A stretch of DNA of 7,798 bases from an uncultured bacterium. GTDB taxonomy: Bacteria; Bacillota_I; Bacilli_A; Mycoplasmatales; Metamycoplasmataceae. Position 1 is the stretch's first letter, and every line of letters begins with the position of its first letter. The stretch lies in the NCBI GenBank assembly GCA_929200685.1, contig CAKNAO010000030.1:1-7798 (forward strand). The letters are read 5' to 3'. Below, piece by piece: positions 1 through 7,551 of the stretch. The position numbers were made by a program, and so were the translations under genes. The notes below the pieces were generated by a model. That model did not search any database. It was given only the letters and a program-made list of their open reading frames with translations, and was not told the DNA's origin.

Positions 1-720
1 GATTATATGTGTATTTATTTATTTGATTTTATTTATAAAAATCAAAAAATTTTTGATAAAAGTTTTAATTTTGAAGAATTTAAAAATAAATTTCATGAAT
101 ATAAAATTCAAGCTTTAGATTTAGTGAATTTTGCAATTAGTAATCCAATTTCAGCTGGAGGAATTATAAATTGATATGACATAATAATAAATAAAAATGA
201 AAAATTATTTTTTAAAAATAATAATACTTCTAAAGAATTTTTAATTACAAATTCATCATTAAATGTAAATAATAATAAAAATTTTGATAAAACTCAAAAA
301 TTAATTTTAACTTGATTAGTTGAAGATTATAAATTAGAAAAAGTTAATAATAAAAAAAATATTTTTTATGTTTTTGATCACATAATACCTAAAAACAAAT
401 TAAATAATTTTGAAATAAAAGGTAAAAATAACATTTTAAATTGTCAAATTTTAACAAATGAAAAAAACAAAGAAAAATCAAATGAAATAAATTTTAGGTA
501 TTTAAATATTTGTCCATTATCAAAAAGAATAAATAAATATTTAAAAAATAGATATTTAAATGATTATAAAAAAATGAAAAAAATAATTGAATCTTGAGAA
601 AAAAATGAAAAAGATATTAATCAAAAAAAATTTGATGAATATATTGAAATAAGAAAAAAAGGTTTTAAAAAAATTATTGAAAAAAAAATTAAAAAAGATT
701 TAAGAAAAAAAGAAGAATAA
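1..720 (+). CDS. Putative HNH nuclease, DUF262/DUF1524 (GmrSD-like) type, C-terminal part
   Basis: This is an open frame from the left edge to TAA at 718-720 (239 codons); the start lies outside the window. In-frame TGA codons at 172, 313 and 595 read as Trp. The recognisable part is local residues 125-165. It has F-D-H-I-I-P-K (His127), then N-C-Q-I-L-T-N and a final Asn-rich/Lys stretch ending N-K-E-K-S-N. This H...N...N layout is that of a beta-beta-alpha-metal HNH nuclease, most like the C-terminal DUF1524 domain of DUF262 proteins, where an H-I-(F/I)-P-K start is followed by N-L-Q-L-L-T and N-x-x-K-x-N. About 75 Lys-rich, probably helical residues follow. Family members include GmrSD-type enzymes that cut modified DNA, but the DUF262 half with its nucleotide-binding motifs is not visible, so function is inferred. 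It could also be a stand-alone HNH endonuclease. Confidence 0.6.
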
Positions 721-733
721 AATCTTCTTTTTT
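706..733 (+). terminator. Hairpin overlapping the nuclease stop codon
   Basis: A perfect 11-bp inverted repeat: 706-716 (A6-GAAGA) pairs with 723-733 (TCTTC-T6) around a 6-base loop that contains the stop codon TAA. The 3' arm ends in a T run, giving the look of a Rho-independent terminator, though with few G:C pairs. It lies directly upstream of the recombinase promoter, so it would insulate the two genes. Confidence 0.5.
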
Positions 734-738
734 ATAAT
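733..738 (+). promoter_or_regulatory. Consensus -10 box (TATAAT) of the recombinase gene
   Basis: A perfect TATAAT ends six bases before the ATG at 745. Sigma-70-type transcription usually starts about seven bases after the -10, which places +1 at the A of ATG and predicts a leaderless mRNA. No Shine-Dalgarno precedes the start. The spacing to the ATG equals that at uvrB and cdsA. No clear -35 box is seen, which is common in mycoplasmas. In such A+T-rich DNA a chance TATAAT is possible. Confidence 0.55.
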
Positions 739-744
739 TTTAAA

Positions 745-1476
745 ATGACATACATACAATATTTAAAAAAAATAAAAAATTATTCACCTAAAACTATCAA
801 AATATATAGTAAATATTATTATCAACTTAAAAAATATAACTTTAATTATAAAAAACTATTATTAAATACTAACAAAATATCTATTAATACTAAACGTTTA
901 TTAATAGCTGCAATTAAAAATTATTATAAATTTAAAAAAGATAATCGTTATAATGAAATAGAACTTCCTAAAAAAGAAATAATTATTAAAGAATATATTA
1001 AATTTGATGAATATAAAAAATATTTAAAAAAAATAAATCATAAAACCAAAACTGGTTTTCAAAAAAGAATTATCATAAGATTACTTTTTGAAACAGGAAT
1101 TAGATCTAGCGAATTATTAAACATTAAAAAGAAAGACATTAAAAATAATAAAATTCATATTTATGGAAAAGGTAGAAAACAAAGAAAAGTTTTAATTTCT
1201 AATTGACTTAAAGATGAAATTGAAGAATATATTGAATCTTGTGATAAATTCCTTTTTTCTTTTGGTTATAAAAATTTATATAACAAAATATCTATTTTGG
1301 ATAAAGAAAGAAAAATATCGCCGCATATGTTTAGAAGAGGTTATGCTAAATATTGTTTTGAAAATAAAATTAATATTTATGATATTTCTTTGTCAATGGG
1401 ACACAGCAGCATAGAAACAACTATAGGTTATATTAAAAGAAATAGTGAAGATGTAGAAATTTATAAAATATTTTAA
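745..1476 (+). CDS. Tyrosine (Xer-type) site-specific recombinase
   Basis: A complete 243-residue protein that reads through TGA (Trp154) at 1204 and stops with TAA at 1474-1476. Residues about 1-80 form a short Lys/Tyr-rich SAM-like core-binding domain. Residues about 90-240 are the catalytic domain, with every active-site residue in place: Arg120 (E-T-G-I-R-S-S-E-L), Lys142 (G-K-G-R-K-Q-R), His194 and Arg197 (P-H-M-F-R-R), His220 (M-G-H-S-S) and nucleophile Tyr229 (T-I-G-Y-I-K). It is shorter than XerC/XerD (about 300 residues). Family members resolve chromosome dimers or, in mycoplasmas, invert DNA in surface-antigen and hsdS loci. Its place beside a putative nuclease favours a local phase-variation or mobile-element role, which is inference. 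The ATG is chosen for the TATAAT six bases upstream; there is no ribosome-binding site. It converges with cdsA. Confidence 0.93.
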
Positions 1477-1513
1477 AAATAACTAATTAGTTTTTTATTT
1501 TCAATAAATTTAT
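1477..1513. terminator. Convergent intergenic gap with weak bidirectional terminator
   Basis: This is the gap between the recombinase stop and the cdsA stop. It holds a perfect 12-base palindrome, AACTAATTAGTT, at 1481-1492. The palindrome is followed by T6 on the plus strand, with A-rich sequence on its other flank. A hairpin here would have only about four stem pairs plus a few A:T pairs beyond a mismatch, so it is weak, but its location suits a shared terminator. Confidence 0.35.
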
Positions 1514-2446
1514 TTAATGAATAAAAACTAAAATTAAAACTATTGTTGAAATAATCATAGAAATTGAATCTAATCTATCAAAAATGCCGCCATGACCTGG
1601 AATTAAACTTGAAAAATCTTTAATTTTAATTTGTCTTTTAAGATAAGAAAAAAATAAATCTCCAATTGGGGCAACAAAAGATAAAAATAGAGCCATTAAA
1701 AATGAAATTAAATATTTATTTATTTCTAAATCTTTTCATATATTTGTAAATATTCCAATTAAAAAAATATATATAAATGAACAAACAAAACCAATTATAA
1801 ATCCTTCTCAAGTTTTATTTGGCGAGATATTAGGAGCAAATTTTAATTCTTTAAATCATTTTAAACCATAAAAACGACCACCAAAAAATGCCATAGAATC
1901 TGAAATAATAGCAATTAAAACAAATAAAATTAAATAACTAATATTAAAAACATTTATAACTCATGCACCTTTAAAAAAGGTAAAAGTAATAATCATCATT
2001 GATGTTATTAATAGTTGAGTTTTTATATATCCTAATTGATTATTTTTGGCAATATTAGGTTCTAAAACAATAGGAATTAGTGAAGTTAATAAAACCAATG
2101 TATAAGGTTTTCAATCAAAAGCTTTTAAAATAAGAGTTTGTAATCCAACTTTTTTTCATTCTAGACTATCTAGATTATAATGAACTATTAAGTTATATTC
2201 ATTTCATCCAATTAAAAAAAATAATATTATTGTTGAAGAAGTTATAAGTGAATTATATTTATTAAAACCAAAAGCTTTAATAATTTCAAAAATACCCCAA
2301 ATAGCAACAATCATATATAAAGATGAACCTATATATTTACCAATTGAACCTGTATAATAATTTATAAATAAAGCTGGTATAACCATTGAAACCATTATAA
2401 AAATTGAAATAAATCTAATATTTAATTTTTTGCTAAATTTAAACAT
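1514..2446 (-). CDS. cdsA: Phosphatidate cytidylyltransferase (CDP-diacylglycerol synthase)
   Basis: A 310-residue integral membrane enzyme that makes CDP-diacylglycerol from CTP and phosphatidic acid, the entry to phosphatidylglycerol and cardiolipin synthesis. Several hydrophobic helices occupy roughly the first 180 residues. The cytidylyltransferase core follows: S-D-S-M-A-F-F-G-G-R from Ser182, then N-K-T-W-E-G, then K-R and the family signature P-G-H-G-G-I-F-D-R-L-D-S at 283-294 near the C-terminus. TGA codons at 2204-2206 and 2156-2158, among others, are read as Trp, which is why the gene looks broken under the standard code. The ATG at 2444-2446 is chosen because a TATAAT lies six bases upstream. 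A TTG five codons earlier (2459-2461) is in frame but less likely. There is no Shine-Dalgarno. It follows uvrB by 30 bases and converges on the recombinase. Confidence 0.95.
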
Positions 2447-2452
2447 AAAAAA

Positions 2453-2458
2453 ATTATA
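2453..2458 (-). promoter_or_regulatory. Consensus -10 box of cdsA
   Basis: The minus strand reads TATAAT, then six bases, then the cdsA ATG (2446). The expected +1 falls on the start codon, giving a leaderless message. The box sits inside the 30-base gap after the uvrB stop, so cdsA may be transcribed on its own as well as by read-through from uvrB. No -35 consensus is evident. Confidence 0.5.
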
Positions 2459-2476
2459 CAATACATTTATTTAATT

Positions 2477-4498
2477 TTATTTAGTGATTAACGATTCAAG
2501 TTCTAAAATTAAATCTCGCATTTGAGCAGCTCTTTCAAAATCCATTTCTCTTGCTGCTTTAAACATTTTCCCTCTAGTTCTTTCAATTTCTTTTTTAATA
2601 GCAGTTTTATGATTGGAAAAATTTGAAGTTGAATTGTTTTCATTTAAAGAATTATTAATTAATTTGTCAATAATAGTTCCTTGTTCAGGATTTAATGGTT
2701 CTGATATTTTTTTAATAATTGTTGTTGGTTTAATATTATTTTTTTGATTAAATTTTTTTTGAATTTTTCTTCGTCTTTTGGTTTCATCAATAGCTTTTTG
2801 CATTGAATTTGTAATGTGATCACCATATAAAACAACATGACCATTAACATTTCTGGCTGCTCTACCAATTATTTGAATTAAAGATTTATCAGATCTAAAA
2901 AATGATTCTTTATTTGCATCTAAAATTAATATTAAAGAAACTTCAGGTATATCAATGCCTTCTTTTAATAAATTAATACCAACTATTACATCATAAATAC
3001 CTAAACGAAGTTTACGAAGAATTTCATCTCTTTGAAATGTTTTTAGTTCAGAATGAATATAAGAAACTTTTTCATTGCGTTCTTGTAAATATAAAGATAA
3101 TTCTTCAGCCATTCTTTTTGTTATTGTAAGAATAAGAGTACGTTCTTTTTTTTGTTTTTGTTTTTGAATTCTATCATAAATATCTTCAATTTGAAATTTA
3201 GTTGAACAAACTTCAATTGTTGGATCTAAAAGACCTGTTGGTCTTACAACTTGGCTTATAATTTCACCATTTGTTAAATTTAATTCATAATTTGCTGGAG
3301 TAGCAGAAACATATATTTTATTAAATTGAGGAAATTCGTTTTCAAATTCATAAAATTGAAGCGGTCTATTATCAAGAGCCGATGGAAGTCTAAAACCATA
3401 TTTAACAAGTTGTTCAACACGAGATTTATGACCATTATACATTCCATTTAGTTGTGGTATCATCATATGTGATTCATCAATAATCATTAATGGTTTTTCA
3501 TTTCTTTTTTGTGAATTTGCAACAACATAATCTAAAATTGTATAAGGTTTTTCTCCAGATTTTTTTTGATTAAAATATCTTGAATAATTTTCTATTCCAG
3601 TAGTGGTTCCATATTCACTTAAAGAGTCAATATCAGAAAGAACTCTTTGTTCTAGTCTTTGAGCTTCTAAAAGTTTATTATTATTTTTAAAATATTTTAT
3701 TCTATTTTTAAGATCTATTTTTATTTCAACAAGAGCTTTTTTAATTGTTTCTGGTCTTGTTGAATAAGAAGAAGCAGGATAAATTGTATATTTTTTAAAA
3801 GTTTTTTTAATTTCACCGGTAAATTTATCAATTTTTTTAATATTTTCTATTTCATTTCCAAATTGTTCAACTCTTATAATGTGTTCATTAGTATAACCAG
3901 GATTAATTTCAATTACATCACCTCTTGCCCTAAATGTTCCTGGTTTACTATCAATATTATTTCTTACATAACTTCTTTTAACTAAACTTAAAAGAAGATC
4001 TTTTCTTAATATTTTTTGTCCAACATAAATTTCTAAAAAATTTTTTTCATATTCTGTTGGATTTAATTGCCCATAAATTGAAGCAACTGAAGCAACAACA
4101 ATTGTTTTTTTTCCTGAAATTAATGAATTACACGTTGACATTCTCATTGCTTCAATATCTCAATTAGTTTTTGAAGTTTTATCAATATATGTATCAGAAG
4201 AAGGAACATAAGCTTCTGGGCGATAATAATCAAAATTAGAAATGAAATATTCAACTCTATCATTTGGAAAAAAAGTTTTAAATTCTGAATACAATTGTCC
4301 TGCTAAAGTTTTGTTATGAGATAAAACAATAGTAGTTTTTTGGGTTTTTTCAATAACATTAGCAATTGTAAAAGTTTTTCCTGTTCCAGTTGCACCTAAT
4401 AAAATTTGATGTTTTTTATTTTTATTAAGACCATTTGTTAAGTTTTGAATGGCTTGAGGTTGATCACCTTTTGGTTTATATTTAGATATTAATTTCAT
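2477..4498 (-). CDS. uvrB: Excinuclease ABC subunit B
   Basis: A complete 673-residue UvrB, the typical length. It is the damage-verifying ATPase of nucleotide excision repair: UvrA loads it on DNA, and it then recruits UvrC for incision. Visible in order are: Walker A G-A-T-G-T-G-K-T at 35-42 (Lys41); motif Ia H-N-K-T-L-A at 61-66; the damage-probing beta-hairpin start Y-Y-R-P-E-A-Y-V-P at 91-99; Walker B/DEAD-type D-E-S-H at 341-344 followed by the conserved G-F-R-L-P-S-A-L-D-N-R-P-L; helicase motifs V and VI (G-I-N-L-L-K-E-G-I-D-I-P-E-V and Q-I-I-G-R-A-A-R-N); and a C-terminal UVR (UvrC-contact) helix pair at about 637-673 with R-E-M-D-F-E-R-A-A-Q-M-R-D. One TGA at 4160-4162 is Trp113; it would split the gene under the standard code. 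There is no Shine-Dalgarno; the start is placed by homology and by the upstream TATAAT. Confidence 0.98.
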
Positions 4499-4504
4499 AT
4501 GTTA

Positions 4505-4510
4505 ATTATA
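4505..4510 (-). promoter_or_regulatory. Consensus -10 box of uvrB
   Basis: The minus strand reads TATAAT, then TAACAT, then ATG. The six-base spacer puts the predicted +1 on the uvrB start codon (leaderless). The 55-base gap between tRNA-His and uvrB (4499-4553) also has T-rich stretches just after the tRNA, which could help end tRNA transcription, but no strong hairpin. No convincing -35 box is seen. Confidence 0.5.
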
Positions 4511-4553
4511 TATTCATTATTATTTTTAATAAGAAGAAAAAAAATATAAAAAA

Positions 4554-4630
4554 TGGGGCAAATGATGGGAATCGAACCCACGAATGCTCGGACCACAACC
4601 GAGTGCGTTAACCACTTCGCCACATTTGCC
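4554..4630 (-). tRNA. tRNA-His (anticodon GUG)
   Basis: A complete 77-nt cloverleaf. The acceptor GCAAATG pairs with CATTTGC over seven pairs. An extra 5' G (position -1) pairs with discriminator C73, the identity mark of tRNA-His. The 3' CCA is encoded. The D-stem is GCG/CGC, and the anticodon stem CTCGG/CCGAG closes the loop TTGTGGT with anticodon GTG at 4594-4596. The T-arm is GTGGG-TTCGATT-CCCAT with one G:T pair, and the variable loop is five bases. It is a single-copy tRNA between the transporter operon and uvrB. Confidence 0.98.
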
Positions 4631-4644
4631 ATTTATTTTTAAAA

Positions 4645-4650
4645 ATTATA
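4645..4650 (-). promoter_or_regulatory. Likely -10 box of tRNA-His
   Basis: The minus strand has TATAAT 14 bases before the tRNA 5' end, which would leave a leader of roughly eight bases for RNase P to remove. It lies in the 28-base gap after the hydrolase-kinase stop and overlaps the end of a 12-base A/T palindrome (4635-4646). No -35 box is recognisable, and chance matches are likely in such A+T-rich sequence. Confidence 0.4.
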
Positions 4651-4658
4651 TATAAAAA

Positions 4659-5939
4659 TTATTTAGTTATAAAATAATCAGGAAAATCTTTACTAAAATT
4701 TTTAATAATTTTTAATAAATGTTTAGTCATTTTTTTTATTTTTTCTTTATCTATTTTTAATTCATAAGAATTTAAAAAAAGTTTTTTTTGTTTAATATTT
4801 AAGTTAAAAAAAATAAAAATTGAACATATATCTCAATATTTAGAATTTAATCTTGCTCATTCAAAATCAATTAAAAAAACTTTTGTTTTTGAAAATAATA
4901 TATTTTTATGATTTAAATCTCCATGTGTCATAACTAATTTATCTTTGAAAGGTATATTTTTATAAATTTGAATTTTTTTATTAATTTTTAGTGAATGAAT
5001 TTTTTTAATTTCTTTAGCTAAAATAACAATATTCTGATTATTTAATTGTTTTTTTATTTTTCCATTGTAAATATTTTTAATATAAGTAATATCATCAATA
5101 AATTGATAATCATTTTTATAATGTGTTGAATTTATAAATTCTTTTTCTAAACCAAAATTTTCTATATTATTTGCTTTTATTTTAAGATGTTTATTTTTAT
5201 TAAAAAATGAAATATTTGAATTTCCTTCACTAAATTTTCCAACACCATTTAAATTAAATTTTGAAAATTCTAAAAATGGTTTAATTGAACATTTTAATAT
5301 AAAATTAAAATAATCATTTCAAGATTTAAAAGTATGTTTCATATTTTTTAATTCAATAAAATTAATATCTTGATTAATACTTTTTATTTTTTGGATTGGT
5401 TTATTAACTTTTTTATTTGAAAAAAATTTATATTCTTTTTTACCATAAAAAACAATTGAATTTTGTGGTAATTTAAATTTGTTATTCATAAAATAAGGAG
5501 AAATTAAAATTGATTGATCAAAAAGTTTTTTGTTTATTCCAATTAAAAAACATGATAATGAAAATCCAAAACCAAATCATTTTCCTTGATATTTTTTTTT
5601 AAGTTCAATTATTTCTTCTTTTACTTTTTTAAAAAATAAATAATTATTATTTTTATCTTTATTTTTTAATTCTTTAACTCTTTTTTTATATTTAAATAAT
5701 TTATTATTATTCATTGAATTTACTGCAATAATAATAAATTTTCCAATATTTTTTAAAGATTTTTTCAAATCTATTCCATCAGATTGATTAAATTCTATTT
5801 CATTTAATTTTAAAATTTGTCCATCAAAAAAAAATAAAATAGGAGTTTTTTTTGTAATTTTATTTGGTTCTAAAATTAAAATTTGTCTTTTTTCATTTTG
5901 AAAATATGGTGATTGAAATTCTTTAATAATTTTTTTCAT
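4659..5939 (-). CDS. Fused alpha/beta-hydrolase (esterase-like) and choline/thiamine-kinase-like protein
   Basis: One uninterrupted 426-codon frame, with TGA read as Trp at residues 121, 207, 361 and 369. Residues about 1-220 look like a putative-esterase (PF00756-type) alpha/beta-hydrolase. They show an early strand ending F-F-F-D-G-Q, the nucleophile elbow G-F-S-L-S with Ser127, a later I-S-P, and a C-terminal K-H-T-F-K-S-W with His202. The acid is not certain (Glu169 in G-K-K-E is a candidate), and the usual Gly after the elbow is Ser129. Residues about 230-426 are an aminoglycoside-phosphotransferase-fold small-molecule kinase. They show G-K-F-S-E-G-N-S-N (234-242), the catalytic loop H-G-D-L-N-H-K-N (339-346, base Asp341, Asn346) and the metal site I-D-F-E-W-A (Asp358), followed by Y-W-D-I. 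The D-F-E-W-A form resembles choline/ethanolamine kinases (LicA) but could serve thiamine or another alcohol. It ends the ABC-transporter operon, overlaps the permease by 17 bases and has a good Shine-Dalgarno. No signal peptide or membrane helix is seen, so it is probably cytoplasmic. The substrate is unknown. Confidence 0.85.
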
Positions 5940-7551
5940 AGATTTTTCTCCTTATTCAATTGATTATAAAAGGTAAAGTGTTATAAATGAAAATAGTTAT
6001 CACAATCACTCAAATATAAGCAGCAAAATGTTGAAGTTGTTGTCTATGTTCAAATGAATCTAAATTATTTCCTATAATTGAAAAACCTAAACTACCTAAA
6101 ATAATCATATTTCTAAAAATTACTTCTAATCTTATATAAGAAAAAGATTTAAAATCTTTTTTAATTATTGGTCAAGCATATTTTTTAATTATAAAAATTT
6201 TTGAATATCCTTTTAATTTATAAAAATCAATTTTTTCTTTTTCTAATGAATTAATTGATTCACTTAATTGTTTTGCAATAACTGAACCAGAATGAAATCC
6301 AAACAAAATTGTAGCAAGACCTATTGAATTTAAAAATAATGGATTTAAAATATAAAAAAATATGATAATTGGAATTATTTTAAGAAATGTATTAATTATT
6401 TTAGCAGGCAAAAAAATAAATCATTTTTGTAATTTTTCAGATAAAAATATTGACATTGTTATTGAATAAATCATGGCAATAAAAATAGCAATTATACATT
6501 GATAAAATAATTCTAAAACTCCTAATCAAGGATTTAATCTTGAATATTTTTCTAATCAAAGAGATATTTTTGGATTAAATAAAGATTGAATTCTTTCTTT
6601 AAAAATTAAAAAATTCATTTTTTGAGAATTTAAAATTCATAATGAATAAATTGTTATAAAAATAACTAAAAAAATTAAACTAATTTTAAAAAATTTTTTT
6701 CAATTAAAAGTTTGTTTATTTTTTGATTTTACATTTAATAAAATTTTATTAACAAAAATATTAAAAATTTCTAATAAAAAAATTGTAATAAAAATTATTG
6801 TTAATGGTATTCCTACAAATTCAAATTTATGAGGAATATTATTATTAATAAAAAAACCAATTCCAATAACTCCAACTGTTGCTAGCATTGTTGTTCATCT
6901 AAAATTAGATTCAAATGAATATAAAAAAATCATGATAAATTTATTTTTTGCTCTATCTAAAATTTGTTTTTTAAAAGAATAAATTTTTCCATGCCCTTTT
7001 TTTATAAACCATTTATATCCTTCAACATCTATATTTTTAATTATTTCTAACAAATATTTATTACATCATATTCAAGAAAATCATGCAAAAATTATTATTG
7101 CTGCATACTCTAAACTAAAAGCATTTTTAGTTGCATTAATAAAAACAATTGCTGGAAATGATCTCAAAAATAACATAAATATTTGAAAAATTATTGATAA
7201 AAAATTATTAGTTATATTTTTTGAAGATAAAAAAGATGTTAATATGGCCAAAATAAAACCAATTGTTGTTCCAGTTAAAGTAACTCTAATTGTGATTCAT
7301 AAATAATTTAATGAATTTTCTAAAACTGTATTACTTGGAAAAGAAGGATCTAAATTTTTAAAATAAAAAATTTTTTCTAAATTTTTAATAAATTCTTCAT
7401 ATTCAACAATATTTAAACTAAATGAAATTTTAAAAAAAGAATAAAAAATTATTAACAAAAATATTAAAATAAAAAATATTTTAAAAAATGGTTTTAGTCT
7501 TTTTGAAGCATTTTTACTTTTTGAAGAATATTCAAATAAAAAATTATTCAT
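5923..7551 (-). CDS. PhnE/p69-like ABC permease with two tandem membrane domains
   Basis: A 542-residue hydrophobic permease read through many TGA (Trp) codons; one rare TGG lies at 7009-7011. A first membrane helix at about 22-45 is followed by two binding-protein-dependent permease domains. Domain 1 carries S-F-P-A-I-V and then the PhnE hallmark F-E-S-N-F-R with G-V-I-G-I-G at about 213-232. Domain 2 carries K-I-I-P-I-I, an E-S-I/K-G-Y-S ATPase-coupling region and R-L-E-V-I-F-R with G-F-S-I-I-G at about 474-494. The E-x3-R pairs (Glu214/Arg218 and Glu476/Arg480) are spaced identically, 262 residues apart, so the protein is a fused dimer. This matches the large p69 permease of the mycoplasma p37-p29-p69 system, related to phosphonate transporters. 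The ATG at 7549-7551 has an AGAGGA ribosome-binding site and overlaps the ATPase stop by eight bases. The true substrate cannot be read from sequence. Confidence 0.88.
5948..5953 (-). promoter_or_regulatory. Ribosome-binding site of the hydrolase-kinase gene
   Basis: AAGGAG on the minus strand lies eight bases before the ATG at 5939, inside the end of the permease gene. This fixes the start and supports translation from the operon mRNA, with the ribosome ending the permease 17 bases inside the next gene. Confidence 0.8.

Noticed and set aside
1204..1414. Recombinase seeming to end at 1204, and a separate plus-strand open frame at 1214-1414
   Set aside because: The in-frame continuation past TGA carries the H-x-x-R, H and Tyr catalytic residues, so the gene is intact. 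The 1214-1414 frame is a shadow in another phase.
2447..2461. Upstream TTG start for cdsA
   Set aside because: It is in frame and adds five residues, but it overlaps the TATAAT box and has no ribosome-binding site. The ATG at 2446 fits better.
4148..4162. Apparent break of uvrB into two open frames
   Set aside because: The only interruption is one TGA (4160-4162) at a conserved position; both pieces are in the same frame and join as W-D-I-E-A-M. It is code 4 tryptophan, not a mutation.
4506..4517. Three-codon minus-strand ORF (ATG AAT ATA TAA) before uvrB, as a possible leader peptide
   Set aside because: It contains the predicted -10 box and would lie upstream of the transcription start; the codons carry no regulatory signature.
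4635..4646. Perfect A/T palindrome ATTTTTAAAAAT after the hydrolase-kinase gene, as a terminator
   Set aside because: It is all A:T with no loop, so any hairpin would be unstable, and such strings are expected by chance at this base composition.
4659..5579. Kinase-like half read as an aminoglycoside-resistance phosphotransferase
   Set aside because: The D-F-E-W-A...Y-W-D-I pattern is closer to choline/ethanolamine-type metabolic kinases, and the gene sits inside a transporter operon. Nothing specific to drug resistance is visible.
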